Assembly (NCBI GenBank): GCA_024449915.1
Contig: JAMZAV010000055.1
Coordinates: forward strand, 186,001 to 250,000
Length of the DNA stretch: 64,000 bases
Reading direction: 5' to 3'
Source: Sweltsa coloradensis
Lineage: Eukaryota; Arthropoda; Insecta; Plecoptera; Chloroperlidae
Under the pieces are notes generated by a model. That model was not told the origin of the DNA and made no database searches. It saw only the letters and a program-made list of their open reading frames with translations. Shown in pieces: positions 52,101-57,748 of the stretch. A program made the position numbers and the translations under genes. How positions within the stretch are numbered: the first letter of the stretch is position 1; each line of letters opens with the position of its first letter.

Positions 52101-53960
52101 CAATTATATTGTTCATTATAAAACTATTAATAAATAATCAAATATTATTGGATTTTTTGTATTATTAGGACTAGGCCTAAATTTAATTTTGAATTTTGAA
52201 TGTCCAAAAATAAAAATTTGTACCCATTTAAACTTAATTTAATTTAAAACGATTTTAAACAAAATAATATCTTGTGGAACCGGAACCAGAACCTTTAAGA
52301 ACCGGTTCTCATAATAGGCCTACCTTTATAAGGAACCGGAACCGTTATAAAATTTGGAAGTGGGACTGGAACCGGAACAGTTATGAATAAAGGTTCCAAT
52401 CTCTAGTCTGGTTAAAATACGGTCTTGATAAATACACGCCACACGGGATTTGCAATACGCACAATGCATTGTGGTAATTTGGCGCCATTTTGTTAAAAAC
52501 CAAATGTCATTCTGTCATTCGTGTGTGTAGGCCCTACATGATTGCCTCTGGCGGTGTTTTTTAATATTTCATTCTTTTAGTAGGCCTAAATTACCTAGCC
52601 TAGGCCTATAATAAAATGTTATCTAGTCATGGCAGGCCTCGGAAACAGGTGGGGGCGTGAATAAGTTATATTGTGTTACCGGTAATGGCATTTGCAATAC
52701 GAGCTCGCACGACACCACAGAAGGTAGGGCGGCAGGGCCTATTAAGACTTTTGCCTTTGCCTAAACCTTGTCCCACATTTTATTTACCATAACCATAATC
52801 GATCCCTACTTGCACCACGACACAAGCCAATGTATTCTGTGCAGCGAATCCGCTGGATTGTTCTTTGAAAAGGACTGACCGACGATTTCAGAATTTGTCC
52901 CAAATTTGCCTCAGCCTTGGGCCTACTTTTATATTGTAAATATAAATTAATATGTTTTCATTACTAATTATATTGCTTACCTTGTATTTCGATATCAGTT
53001 CATGGACTTCTTGTGAAAACAAAAGATAAAAGAGGTAGGGCCTATAGGCCTAATGAAAGTGAGCCGAGAGGTGAAAAATGATGATCACAACACGATGTTT
53101 TAACCTCAATTAATAAGTAAAAACAACAACAATGCGACAACATGAATGACAGTTTTACAAAAATGGCCGCTCTTGATTGTAAACCGGAAATACCTTAAGC
53201 GGCTGTCGGACGATCGAGAAAATTACCCAAACTCAAGTTGGCTCGCGCGAGTTTATTACCATCCTTGTCACACGACAGACAATGAAGGTAACAATAACGC
53301 CATCTATTGGTGTTCACTGGTCACGTGTTATGGTAGTGGGTTCTGATTGGCACTCGCTAACTCGACTCGCTAGGAAGTTGAACAAGCTGGACATTTTTCG
53401 AGGAGAGCGCGAGCTCGTGACCGTTTGACAGCGAGGCGGCAAGTTCCATGTAAACAAGTTCAGGACTAGGCTACTCACAGAGAGTTACTCGCGCGAGTCG
53501 ATCGTCTGACAGGCGCTTTACCGGTACCGTAACGTGATTACAGCCCCCTATTAAGTAACGTGCAAATTAAGTTTCCACTTGTCTAAAGAATAAATATCAA
53601 GTTATGTACTACAACCAGAAAAAAATAGCAGAGTCTAGCTGCTAAAAAGAAGATTCTACTAGGCTACTACAACGTATCCTTTTGAAGAACGATTTAAGTC
53701 CATGGTATATGGTCCCCTTCGAAGTCCATGAAGGCATAGGTACCGGCGTAGATTTACTTACCTATTAATCGGTACGAAAGAAATTTATTAACAGCAGAAA
53801 GAGCCAAACTAGTGACAGGACCAGTCGTCTCCTCAGAACGAATAACCTCCAGAAAAGGGCCAAGGTAATGGTTTGGGTCTAGTTCTCGAAGATCTCCAAT
53901 CTGATTGAGAACGTCTTTTAAATCCGTGAAACTACGGATCAGAACGTCCTGGTCCTCATC
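18248..53960 (-). CDS. GBF1: GBF1 (garz): Sec7-domain ARF guanine exchange factor
   Basis: Golgi-specific brefeldin A-resistance factor 1 loads ARF1-type GTPases with GTP at cis-Golgi/ERGIC membranes and so drives COPI recruitment. Exons in transcription order cover the DCB domain (53960-51174), a variable linker (51064-47684), the HUS domain with its NYDCD box (45404-43455), the catalytic Sec7 domain (40092-38543) with glutamic finger FRLPGE, then HDS1-HDS3 (33904-21711) and a Pro/Ser-rich tail (20397-18248). Phases agree at every junction except the last. The exons given encode about 2000 residues against about 1859 for human GBF1. The start-codon exon was not found, one exon is duplicated, and introns are loaded with transposons. 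Residue numbers in the exon entries count from 53960. Confidence 0.97.
18826..20167. other. Last GBF1 intron
   Basis: AT-rich, no repeat recognised. A small exon of length 3n+1 may be hidden here, because the flanking exons do not agree in phase; no convincing candidate was found by eye. Confidence 0.5.
20168..20397 (-). CDS. GBF1: GBF1 exon: Pro-rich tail
   Basis: Residues 1734-1810, about a quarter Pro, with Ser and Ala; [13 protein letters not shown] aligns with the human LILQP tail motif, fixing the frame. Acceptor TTCTGCAG, strong donor CAG|GTGAGC at phase 0. That phase does not fit the coding frame of the last exon. Confidence 0.9.
20534..20965. mobile_element. hAT MITE with TAGGGATGCAC ends
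   Basis: A 432-bp element with ends TAGGGATGCAC/GTGCATCCCTA and an exact 8-bp target duplication GTTACCTG (20526-20533 and 20966-20973). Subterminal CGATA-rich sequence is typical of this hAT group. It sits in the intron between 20397 and 21711 and has no coding content. Confidence 0.93.
21711..21876 (-). CDS. GBF1: GBF1 exon: HDS3 end
   Basis: Residues 1679-1734: [40 protein letters not shown]. Acceptor TTCTCAAG, donor GTACGC, one extra base out. Confidence 0.95.
22375..22542 (-). CDS. GBF1: GBF1 exon: HDS3
   Basis: Residues 1623-1678: [40 protein letters not shown]. Acceptor CTTTCAG, donor GTAAGG. Confidence 0.96.
23002..23145 (-). CDS. GBF1: GBF1 exon: HDS3
   Basis: Residues 1575-1622: [38 protein letters not shown]. 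Acceptor GTTCTAG, donor GTGGGT. Confidence 0.96.
23234..23407 (-). CDS. GBF1: GBF1 exon: HDS3
   Basis: Residues 1517-1574: [39 protein letters not shown]. Acceptor CTGCAG, donor GTATCG. Confidence 0.96.
23690..23862 (-). CDS. GBF1: GBF1 exon: basic/acidic insert in HDS3
   Basis: Residues 1459-1516: a Lys/Arg-rich stretch ([19 protein letters not shown]) then DADESDSEE; matches the position and composition of the human Lys-rich insert. Acceptor TTCCTAAG, donor GTAATT. Phase fits both neighbours. Confidence 0.9.
23970..24192 (-). CDS. GBF1: GBF1 exon: HDS3 start
   Basis: Residues 1385-1459: [46 protein letters not shown], as in the family. Acceptor TTTCTAG, donor GTATGT. Confidence 0.95.
24308..24465 (-). 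CDS. GBF1: GBF1 exon: RGYTSDSE linker
   Basis: Residues 1332-1384: [14 protein letters not shown], where RGYTSDSE is conserved with human GBF1, followed by a Gly/Ser repeat and GGGWIL. A Ser/Thr-rich exposed segment of this kind is a likely phosphorylation site. Acceptor TTCCTCAG, donor GTATGA. Confidence 0.93.
24466..25452. other. GBF1 intron, nothing recognised
   Basis: AT-rich, no TIRs, target duplications or coding signal noticed. Confidence 0.45.
25453..25729 (-). CDS. GBF1: GBF1 exon: HDS2 end
   Basis: Residues 1240-1332: [42 protein letters not shown], then an acidic stretch. A second AG (end of GTTTTGCAG) lies nine bases inside; the outer acceptor fits the family VL-SLR-LLL sequence better. 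Donor GTACTG is weak. Confidence 0.94.
26011..26258 (-). CDS. GBF1: GBF1 exon: HDS2
   Basis: Residues 1157-1239: [42 protein letters not shown]-rich at third positions, unlike the surrounding introns. Acceptor TTGTGCAG, donor GTACGT. Confidence 0.96.
26530..27357. repeat. Tandem duplication unit 1 (with GBF1 exon)
   Basis: The 828-bp counterpart of 28273-29134. Its right edge is exactly the TA before the MITE at 27358. A partial echo of the last 30 exon bases (GTGGGTCCTTGA) lies just outside the exon near 26951 in this unit and near 28724 in the other. Confidence 0.93.
27001..27174 (-). CDS. GBF1: GBF1 duplicated exon, downstream copy (Val form)
   Basis: Same 174-bp exon as 28774-28947 with VKALVLASQ instead of the Ile form. 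Acceptor CATTGCAG, donor GTAAGA, same phases. It joins in frame to the exon at 26011-26258. ITESKFL and LDSLHEL match the human GBF1 segment before HDS2. Confidence 0.93.
27358..28272. mobile_element. pogo/Tigger-like MITE at the duplication junction
   Basis: A 915-bp element with terminal repeats CAGTAAGAACTCTCTTATCC and its inverse (one mismatch: CAGTAAGATCTCTCTTATCC), flanked by TA on each side. TA target and CAGT...CTCTTATCCGA ends are typical of Tc1/mariner-pogo (Tigger) derivatives. The interior has no transposase; it contains a run of TAGGCCTA octamers (27630-27700) and a poly-T tract (about 28195-28212). Confidence 0.9.
28273..29134. repeat. Tandem duplication unit 2 (with GBF1 exon)
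   Basis: Matches 26530-27357 in the same orientation from TAGTA at its left end to AATTTAAAATA at its right end, including intron on both sides of the exon. Introns differ by several small indels (for example an added GGTACC near 28355) and substitutions, while the exon differs at two bases. Confidence 0.95.
28774..28947 (-). CDS. GBF1: GBF1 duplicated exon, upstream copy (Ile form)
   Basis: A 174-bp exon, phase 1 in and 1 out: [39 protein letters not shown]. Acceptor CATTGCAG, donor GTAAGA. Compared with 27001-27174 it differs at two bases: one silent (Pro) and one giving Ile for Val. Used alone, or together with the other copy, the frame is kept; both together would add 58 residues at the start of HDS2. 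Confidence 0.88.
29339..30623. mobile_element. Non-autonomous TIR element, 1.3 kb, class unknown
   Basis: Ends share ATATCGTCGGTGAA followed by AATACCGCGTAAGTGAC in inverted orientation (29339-29374 and 30588-30623), about 35 bp with small gaps. ACCGCGTA recurs internally near 29495 and 29519. The target duplication is not clear and no transposase remains. It holds clustered TAGGCCTA octamers at 29836-29990. Confidence 0.75.
31102..31132. repeat. (GA)n microsatellite
   Basis: About 15 uninterrupted GA units in a GBF1 intron. Confidence 0.9.
31577..31694 (-). CDS. GBF1: GBF1 exon: between HDS1 and HDS2
   Basis: Residues 1060-1099: [19 protein letters not shown], then [11 protein letters not shown]. 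Acceptor TTTTTCAG, donor GTGATT. Ends with one base that completes the codon at either duplicated downstream exon. Confidence 0.94.
31788..32324. mobile_element. Small TIR element with GGACGTGTCTGA ends
   Basis: Inverted ends (T/A)AGGACGTGTCTGA at 31788 and 32324, flanked by AGTCT on both sides (31783-31787 and 32325-32329). It is 537 bp, non-coding, with GAGACTGAGAATGAGA-type internal repeats. Probably a MITE; the superfamily is not fixed. Confidence 0.75.
32325..33210. other. GBF1 intron, nothing recognised
   Basis: AT-rich and non-coding. No repeat boundaries seen. Confidence 0.45.
33211..33487 (-). CDS. GBF1: GBF1 exon: HDS1
   Basis: Residues 967-1059: [64 protein letters not shown]. 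Acceptor TTTTGCAG, donor GTACAT. Confidence 0.96.
33732..33904 (-). CDS. GBF1: GBF1 exon: HDS1 start
   Basis: Residues 910-967: [42 protein letters not shown]1 binds lipid droplets and Golgi membranes in this family. It is preceded by a 4.6-kb intron full of transposons. Acceptor CTTTGCAG, donor GTGAGT, two extra bases out. Confidence 0.96.
33966..34138. mobile_element. Short pogo/Tigger MITE (173 bp)
   Basis: Terminal repeats CAGTGAAACCTCTAT(C/G)CAT with the inverse at the other end, flanked by TA (33964-33965 and 34139-34140). Entirely non-coding. Confidence 0.9.
34144..35186. mobile_element. TIR element with CCTCCTCAGACCCAG ends
   Basis: Perfect 15-bp TIRs CCTCCTCAGACCCAG, plus further inverted internal copies of GTCTC...TAGGCGAC...GGGTCT near 34277, 34800 and 35157. 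Flanks carry ATAA (34140-34143 and 35187-35190), a 4-bp duplication. A 4-bp target and C-rich start suggest a piggyBac-like or similar MITE, but TTAA is absent. Confidence 0.8.
35962..37830. mobile_element. Outer TIR element with CAGGGTTGCCAC end
   Basis: The left end CAGGGTTGCCAC pairs with GTGGCAACTCTG near 37816-37827. GTTAGAC flanks both sides (35955-35961 and 37831-37837). Next to each end lie inverted runs of ATCCTTGAAA/ATCCTGAGAAA-type sequence. The element is hAT-like by size of duplication (7 of 8 bp). It is interrupted by the element at 36195. Confidence 0.72.
36195..37557. mobile_element. Nested Tigger-like element with a GC-rich core
   Basis: Ends share AAACCCCTATG(G/T)ATCGTT in inverted orientation, start CAGT, and are flanked by TA (36193-36194 and 37558-37559). 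Internal phrases CGTTTTCC...ATCGTT recur near both ends. The middle (about 36480-37230) is strikingly GC- and CpG-rich compared with everything around it. No transposase frame was recognised. Confidence 0.8.
37831..38542. other. GBF1 intron, nothing recognised
   Basis: Non-coding AT-rich DNA next to the Sec7 exon donor at 38543. Confidence 0.4.
38543..38815 (-). CDS. GBF1: GBF1 exon: Sec7 motif 2 to domain end
   Basis: Residues 819-909: [20 protein letters not shown] followed by [10 protein letters not shown] (the hydrophobic-groove motif), then [20 protein letters not shown]. The Met of VIMLN is kept; in human GBF1 change at this position gives brefeldin A resistance, so a sensitive protein is inferred. 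Acceptor TATTGCAG, donor GTATGT. Confidence 0.97.
38816..39500. other. Intron within the Sec7 domain
   Basis: Contains an imperfect GATGACT repeat (about 39101-39140) and a poly-T run (39237-39252). Nothing else noticed. Confidence 0.5.
39501..39676 (-). CDS. GBF1: GBF1 exon: Sec7 catalytic core, glutamic finger
   Basis: Residues 760-818: [31 protein letters not shown]. The Glu in FRLPGE is the glutamic finger that displaces Mg-GDP from ARF, so the enzyme should be catalytically competent. The exon ends in FAEHWH. Acceptor TCTGTAG, donor GTATGT. Confidence 0.97.
39942..40092 (-). CDS. GBF1: GBF1 exon: Sec7 domain start
   Basis: Residues 710-760: [18 protein letters not shown] opens the Sec7 fold; [14 protein letters not shown] follows. 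Acceptor GTATATAG, donor GTAAGC. Confidence 0.95.
40165..40258 (-). mobile_element. SINE tail fragment
   Basis: Reverse-strand match to the SINE 3' end: AGAGTCTACCCACTCA and CTGATTTTCAGTGGG next to an A/T-rich tail. Body and tRNA head are absent, as in 5'-truncated copies. Confidence 0.75.
40748..40869 (-). CDS. GBF1: GBF1 exon: linker before Sec7
   Basis: Residues 669-709, ending LMAIKRKKK, which aligns with the basic stretch before Sec7 in human GBF1. Acceptor TATACAG, donor GTAATA. Confidence 0.92.
41321..41822. mobile_element. hAT MITE with CAGTCTTGGG ends
   Basis: A 502-bp element with ends CAGTCTTGGG / CCCCAAGACTG and an exact 8-bp duplication ATGTTATG (41313-41320 and 41823-41830). 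The interior has many copies of GGAAC and GTTCC in both orientations, forming short palindromes near each end. Confidence 0.93.
42306..43212. mobile_element. hAT-like MITE with TAGAGGTGTG ends
   Basis: Ends TAGAGGTGTG/CACACCTCTA flanked by GTGGTCCA and GCGGTTCA (6 of 8 match). ATTCGA-rich subterminal sequence lies on both sides. It is interrupted by the piggyBac-like element at 42568. Confidence 0.75.
42568..43085. mobile_element. piggyBac-like MITE nested in hAT-like element
   Basis: Perfect ends CCCATCGGCTTAC/GTAAGCCGATGGG, each next to TTAA (42564-42567 and 43086-43089), the signature piggyBac target. It is 518 bp, GC-rich at the left (CGGTCGAATCGACGGGCTG), non-coding. Confidence 0.93.
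43455..43641 (-). CDS. GBF1: GBF1 exon: HUS end and linker
   Basis: Residues 606-668: [20 protein letters not shown] then a Thr/Ser-rich variable tail. Acceptor CTTTCAG, donor GTAGTT (weaker than average). Confidence 0.93.
44291..44406 (-). CDS. GBF1: GBF1 exon: HUS box
   Basis: Residues 568-606: [21 protein letters not shown] (the HUS box, used in intramolecular and dimer contacts with DCB in this family) and [12 protein letters not shown]. Acceptor TTTTCAG, donor GTAATT. Confidence 0.96.
44507..44684 (-). CDS. GBF1: GBF1 exon: HUS domain
   Basis: Residues 508-567: [20 protein letters not shown] and [13 protein letters not shown]. Acceptor TTTGCAG, donor GTGAGT. Confidence 0.96.
45184..45404 (-). 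CDS. GBF1: GBF1 exon: HUS domain start
   Basis: Residues 435-508: [46 protein letters not shown]. Acceptor ATTGTAG, donor GTGAGT. The first 94 coding bases and adjoining intron are copied at 46590-46735 inside a transposon. Confidence 0.96.
45607..46010. repeat. Foldback element with about 90-bp arms
   Basis: CTATTTGACC...TTTTTCTATTTTCCAAA and GGCTTTGAAACCTGGCTCT at the left recur inverted at the right (45940-46010). Non-coding, in the intron upstream of the exon at 45184. Confidence 0.8.
46395..46457 (-). mobile_element. tRNA-derived SINE, copy 2, 3' part
   Basis: SINE tail on the minus strand (AGAGTCTAACCACTCA, AACTGATTTTCAG). It is continuous with 47238-47621 once the hAT-like insert is removed. 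Confidence 0.82.
46458..47237. mobile_element. hAT-like element carrying a GBF1 exon fragment
   Basis: Begins TAGGGCTGGGC and has GATATCGATA-rich subterminal DNA on both sides. It is flanked by ATTTTCAG (46450-46457) and ATTTTCAC (47238-47245), 7 of 8 bp. The right TIR is degraded. Inside are a copy of part of a GBF1 exon (46590-46735) and a SINE-tail-like stretch (about 46745-46830). Confidence 0.78.
46590..46735 (-). pseudogene. GBF1: Captured fragment of GBF1 HUS exon
   Basis: Copy of 45311-45455: the first 94 coding bases of the exon (46590-46683), its acceptor AG, and about 50 bp of adjoining intron. The frame is still open ([20 protein letters not shown]) with one Pro-to-Leu change near the start. 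It stops abruptly mid-exon with no donor. Intron carry-over means DNA-level copying, not retroposition. Confidence 0.92.
47238..47621 (-). mobile_element. tRNA-derived SINE, copy 2, 5' part
   Basis: Reverse of the SINE at 8872: tRNA-like head with GGGTTTGATTCCC at about 47551-47563, body phrase CTGAATCGGCCTTGTTGATT. At the position matching 8978/12233 this copy is uninterrupted, so it shows the empty hAT site. Confidence 0.88.
47684..48155 (-). CDS. GBF1: GBF1 exon: acidic linker with YVNPRGVRF motif
   Basis: The longest internal exon, residues about 278-434. Mostly acidic, Glu/Asp/Ser-rich and likely disordered. Its end carries [11 protein letters not shown], the conserved motif that precedes the HUS domain in GBF1. 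Acceptor GATTCCAG, donor GTGAGT, one extra base out. Confidence 0.92.
48418..48766 (+). repeat. Dispersed repeat, copy 2
   Basis: Counterpart of 13278-13632, preceded by a T-rich run and GGCGCGCGCG. Same order of shared blocks, including CTAGTCTAGGGGAT, GGGGAGGA, GCTGATGTTTG and CCAGACGGGG. Class unknown. Confidence 0.75.
49591..49715 (-). CDS. GBF1: GBF1 exon: linker
   Basis: Short Ser/Thr/Pro-rich segment ([15 protein letters not shown]) with no domain. Supported by CTTGCAG acceptor, GTAAGC donor and exact phase fit with both neighbours. Confidence 0.82.
49812..50420 (+). mobile_element. CTAGGAAAACGC-family repeat, copy B
   Basis: Complete 609-bp copy: 5' end CTAGGAAAACGCTTAAGTCC, a nearby TGGATGAGC that is the inverse of the 3' end GCTCATCCAA, and the ACAAACACAC/A-rich tract near the 3' end. 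The second half matches 1-321. It lies in the GBF1 intron between 49715 and 50893. Confidence 0.85.
50893..51064 (-). CDS. GBF1: GBF1 exon: basic linker after DCB
   Basis: Begins KLKMR, matching the family KKLKMR motif, then a Lys/Arg-rich low-complexity stretch ([20 protein letters not shown]). Acceptor TTTTGTAG, donor GTAAGT; ends with one extra base. The linker is the poorly conserved part of the family. Confidence 0.88.
51174..51280 (-). CDS. GBF1: GBF1 exon: end of DCB domain
   Basis: Residues 143-178, with [20 protein letters not shown] and LPQF as in the family. Donor GTAAGT, phase 0 out. Confidence 0.95.
51421..51648 (-). CDS. GBF1: GBF1 exon: DCB domain
   Basis: Residues 67-142. 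Highly conserved: [29 protein letters not shown] and [20 protein letters not shown]. Acceptor TTCCCACAG, donor GTAAGA, phase 1 in and out. Confidence 0.96.
51649..53761. other. GBF1 intron with possible internal promoter
   Basis: Contains a GGAACCGGAACC-rich patch near 52276-52400 resembling a degraded TIR element, then a CpG-richer stretch (52440-53530) with two YY1-like motifs, GGCGCCATTTTG (52481) and AAAATGGCCGC (53160). No coding exon seen. Confidence 0.4.
53762..53960 (-). CDS. GBF1: GBF1 exon: DCB domain start
   Basis: Residues 1-66 of the visible protein. Acceptor CACACAG, donor GTAAGT. It contains [20 protein letters not shown], near-identical to the family DCB motif, and ends in NKFLSYRLI. 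It starts at phase 0 without a Met, so the family N-terminus (about 35 residues) must lie in an upstream exon. Confidence 0.95.
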
Positions 53961-54537
53961 CTGTGTGAAATTTTGAAGGTTTGGTTAAGTTTGCAAGAAG
54001 ACATAGGCCCTAATGCCCAGTTCACATAAAGTCGTAGTCATAGTCGTAGTCCTAGTCACAAGCAATGGTAAAGTATAGGGAACACGTCGCATGGTTTAGT
54101 CTTAGTCACAGTCGTAAGAAAGATGAACATTTTCATCTTTCTTACAACTAAACCACAAATACATTCTCCTCAGAAAAAAATGTTCACTGGGTATTCCATA
54201 AACATTGCCGGGTAGGGCCAAAAAATAGTGGGGGTCCGGGGGCTTGCCACCGGAAAAAATTTGAGATCCTAGATTCGATTTGGTGAGTTTTAGAGGTTTT
54301 TGAAGCCCTTTTAAAGTAGCTTGCTTTAGTTGGTTTAGTGGTATGAACATTTCAAATTTGATTGAAATCATAGTTTAAGCCTATTTTCTCCTTTGTAATG
54401 TAGGCTATGTGAATTACTGTAAGTCCTATTGCTACAATGAGTACAATAGGCCCTCATAAAGGTGATGATGTTATTCTTTCTAAGTGTTTATTTACTTTAT
54501 TATCTAAGATTTGTAGGTTTACAATTACGGGTCGGGG
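53961..54537. other. Upstream of the first visible GBF1 exon
   Basis: Non-coding. A GTAGTC-rich stretch (54025-54060) and a hairpin GTAAGAAAGATGAA/TTCATCTTTCTTAC near 54114-54146 are present. No start exon found. Confidence 0.45.
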
Positions 54538-55200
54538 TATTTGCACAGAAATGCCTTAGCACAGAAACGCCGTTACACCGAAAATAAAAGAACATTTTCT
54601 AAGTTTTTACTTTAAAACTGAAAACCGTTTGGGCCTTTGCACCGAAACGCCGTTACACCGAAAATATCTATACTATTCATTTATTTCGGTCCAAAGGCGC
54701 ACTCAGTATGGGCCTTAGCACAGAAACGCCTTAACACAGAAACGCCGTTACACCGAAACTAATATTAAAAGTTACCGAGTAGGCCGTTACACCGAAAATA
54801 ACCAAACAGTTAAGTAGTGCGACCGTGTGGGTCTTTACACCGAATTGCCGTAGCACCGAATCGCCGTTACGCAGAAAATTCTGCAAAAACTTCTAGCTTG
54901 AGACCGAATTACAGTATGTGACTATAGACCGAAATTCGGTGTAACGGCCCATCCGGATGGGCCGTTACACCGAATTACAATCTATGTCTTTAGACCGAAA
55001 TTCGGTGTAACGGCCCGTCCGGGTGGGCCGTTACGCCGAATTTCGGTCTAAAGACATATACAGTAATTCGGTCCCTCCGGACGGGCCGTTACACCGAATC
55101 ACAGTCTGTGTCTCAAGATCGAAATTCGGTGTAACGGCCCATCCGGATGGGGCCGTTACACCGAATCACAGTCTGTGTCTTGAGACCGAATTACATTATT
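54538..55200. repeat. Palindrome-rich CGTTACACCGAA array
   Basis: The 12-mer CGTTACACCGAA and its complement recur about a dozen times. One perfect 44-bp palindrome spans 54933-54976 around ATCCGGAT; a second inverted repeat spans 54983-55058 with 34-bp arms, one mismatch and an 8-bp centre; a third imperfect one lies near 55125-55170. Spacers carry the related ACCGAAATTCGG and AGACCGAATTACA phrases. Confidence 0.9.
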
Positions 55201-56659
55201 TTTTTAATTTATAATTTTAGTAAATAATAAGTTTACCCTCTTGGTTGTCAACTAAACGATGTTACAAAAAGTGCTTAACTGGACATTTTACTACCCTACA
55301 TAGTTTGCCCTATAGGCAACCCACTAGACATGGTAGAATTGAAGTCGGCATAAACAAGGCGCGCCGTCCAGGCATTTCACATCAATCATCTGCTAGAAAA
55401 ACCTTCAACCAGATTATTAGGTCTCTACTAGGCACTGGTGCTTCTAGGGGAAGCTTTTACAGCTCCATCAACTTAGCCCCCCCCCCCCCCCCCCACATAC
55501 ACAAATTTGAATTTCCATAATGACGTCGACGTTTTGTCCTTAAATGTGCCGTATTCAAATCGTTTTGAGCAGCACCGGATTTGAAGCTTAGATATCGTCA
55601 ATAGCCAGCCAGCATCTCACATTTGAATTCCAAAATGTAAACGGAAACGTACAGAATAACAGAATAAGCACCGTTTGAGTTGAATGGTAATCCTCAGTCG
55701 CTCCGCTCCCTCGTCTAAAAGTCTAAACCAGAGGCAACGAGTTTCATGCACACTACAAAAAATACTATAAACAACATTTTGTTGAATTTGGTTTTGTATT
55801 TGGTTTGGTTGTCGAGGAAAGAGTGGGAATACGAATATTTTGTAAAATGTATAATTATATTTTTGTAATATCCTTGAATACTTCCTTTGAATTCACTACT
55901 TCATTTATTTCAGACGTTTTAATTTCAACTGGTATAGCCTCCCACAATAACAATTCTTATAACAACCAACAATTACCATTTACAAAAACTTCTACAAGAA
56001 AACGCCAGTCTTTGTTAGACAATTGAGCAAGCCATGTGTTGAGTACCCGGTAACATTCTCTTCCTCCCCCTACCTATAAGGCTGAATTCAACATGAACAT
56101 TAGGGTAGGTCAGGTTAATGATAATGATTTATAAGACTATACACTACGGTACTCAAAATAAAACAGAGATTACAATATTTAATTAATTAATCAACATTCT
56201 TCATCATGTTTAACGACAGTAGAAGAAACATAACCTGATTAATTAATTAATCAATTAATATTAATGATCGGTGGCGCACCAAGGGGCATGGCAGGTCATT
56301 TCTTGAAACTTTTTTTAGTGGTATTTGTATTTCAATGGCTCAGCTCAATATTAGCTTTGAATATATAACCATAATAAGGATGGTTATATACTCAAAGATA
56401 TTAGTACTCTCATCGTCCTTCATATACAATAACTTCGTTGCCGGTGTTTGAGTCTTTAAATATGTTGATAAAATATGCGTATGTCGCCGCGATAAAACCT
56501 TGTTAGCGTCACCCAATTTCTTTCATATTATTTCGCTTGAAACCAGAGGAGTAATTTTAATTCATTCGTTTTACTCAATATTCGTACTCCCCTCTACCAT
56601 CTTTATCATTTTGAAATAACCAATCTATTAACATACTAGGAAGCTTCGCAAACGGTTTT
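55201..56659. other. Spacer with repeat scraps
   Basis: A poly-C run (about 55479-55494) and a diverged end of the ACTAGGGAAACGC element (GTGTTGAGTACCCGGTAACA near 56035) are present. No gene is supported. Confidence 0.5.
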
Positions 56660-57437
56660 TTTAGTCACGTTGATGGATGAGCTTTTTAATTATAAAATGT
56701 TAATATTAATTTAAAATTATAAAAACATATTAACACGGCCCATACAAAGCAATCATTAGGTCTGTTGGATCTTTGATTGTTCGTAACAAGGCTGTGAGTA
56801 AAGTATACAATCTTCTGTGAAGTTTTCATACAAGGCTGCGAGAAAGATCTAACATCTATATTTTCGTGCTATTTGGGCGGATTCTGACCAAACGGGTGGG
56901 GCTACAACGTTCATATTTCACATGGACATTAAGGTAAGGGTAATGTATTGACTTTTGAAAGAAAAAATTGAAAAAGTTAGCCAGAATCTATAGAAATAAA
57001 GGTTTTAATATTTAACACCTCAAAAAACTCAAATTAAAACCTTTATTTCTATATATTCTGGCAAACTTTTTTTTAACTTTTTCTTTCAAACGTCAATACA
57101 TTACCCTTACCTTAATGTCCATGTGAAATATGAACGTTGTAGCCCCACCCGTTTGGTCAATCGGCCCAAATGTCACGAAAATATCACACTAAAAATCGAA
57201 AAAAAAATAGTAAAAGTACGATATTCATGAGAAATATTTCTTCGATTGTACCCAAAAACGTAGCAAGTCTAAGTACAGAGATTTCGAAGTCCCTCAAATT
57301 TTCATCAAGATCGCATATGCCGTTTGCCCTGTAGAAAGCAAACAAACAGACAGAAATTTAAAAAAAAAAAAAAAAAACACCGAGCTAAATTTTTTGGGGG
57401 GTCGGTGAAATTGAAGTCTTCGCTTAGCTCATCCAAT
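56660..57437 (+). mobile_element. CTAGGAAAACGC-family repeat, copy C with internal hairpin
   Basis: Ends in GCTCATCCAAT. Internally an inverted duplication of the family core (56865-57010 against 57028-57175, both with CCCACCCGTTTGGTC) makes a hairpin. The 5' end is diverged. Confidence 0.8.
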
Positions 57438-57451
57438 AATATGATTTAGTA

Positions 57452-57734
57452 CTAGGAAAACGCTAAAGTCCCGCCACGTTGATGGATGAGCTTTTTAAAG
57501 TTTTTAGTTTGCGTGGGATATCTTTACTTTTGCAAGTGCTTTGTTTTGTTGTCTACGCATTGTAGGTGATTGTTGTCAAGTTTCTATTGTTTCTTGTCAA
57601 TTGGTATTAATTACCGTAAAAAACTTATATTAAAAGCTTTATTATATAAGTAAAAATACGAAAGAAAAAAAAACATTGGAGCTAAATTTTTTGAGGGGTT
57701 AGTGAAATTGAAGTCTTCGCTTAGCTCATCCAAT
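57452..57734 (+). mobile_element. CTAGGAAAACGC-family repeat, copy D (deleted)
   Basis: Short 283-bp copy with both ends but lacking the core between TTAAAAGCTTTATT and the A-rich tract. Confidence 0.85.
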
Positions 57735-57748
57735 AATATGATTTAGTA

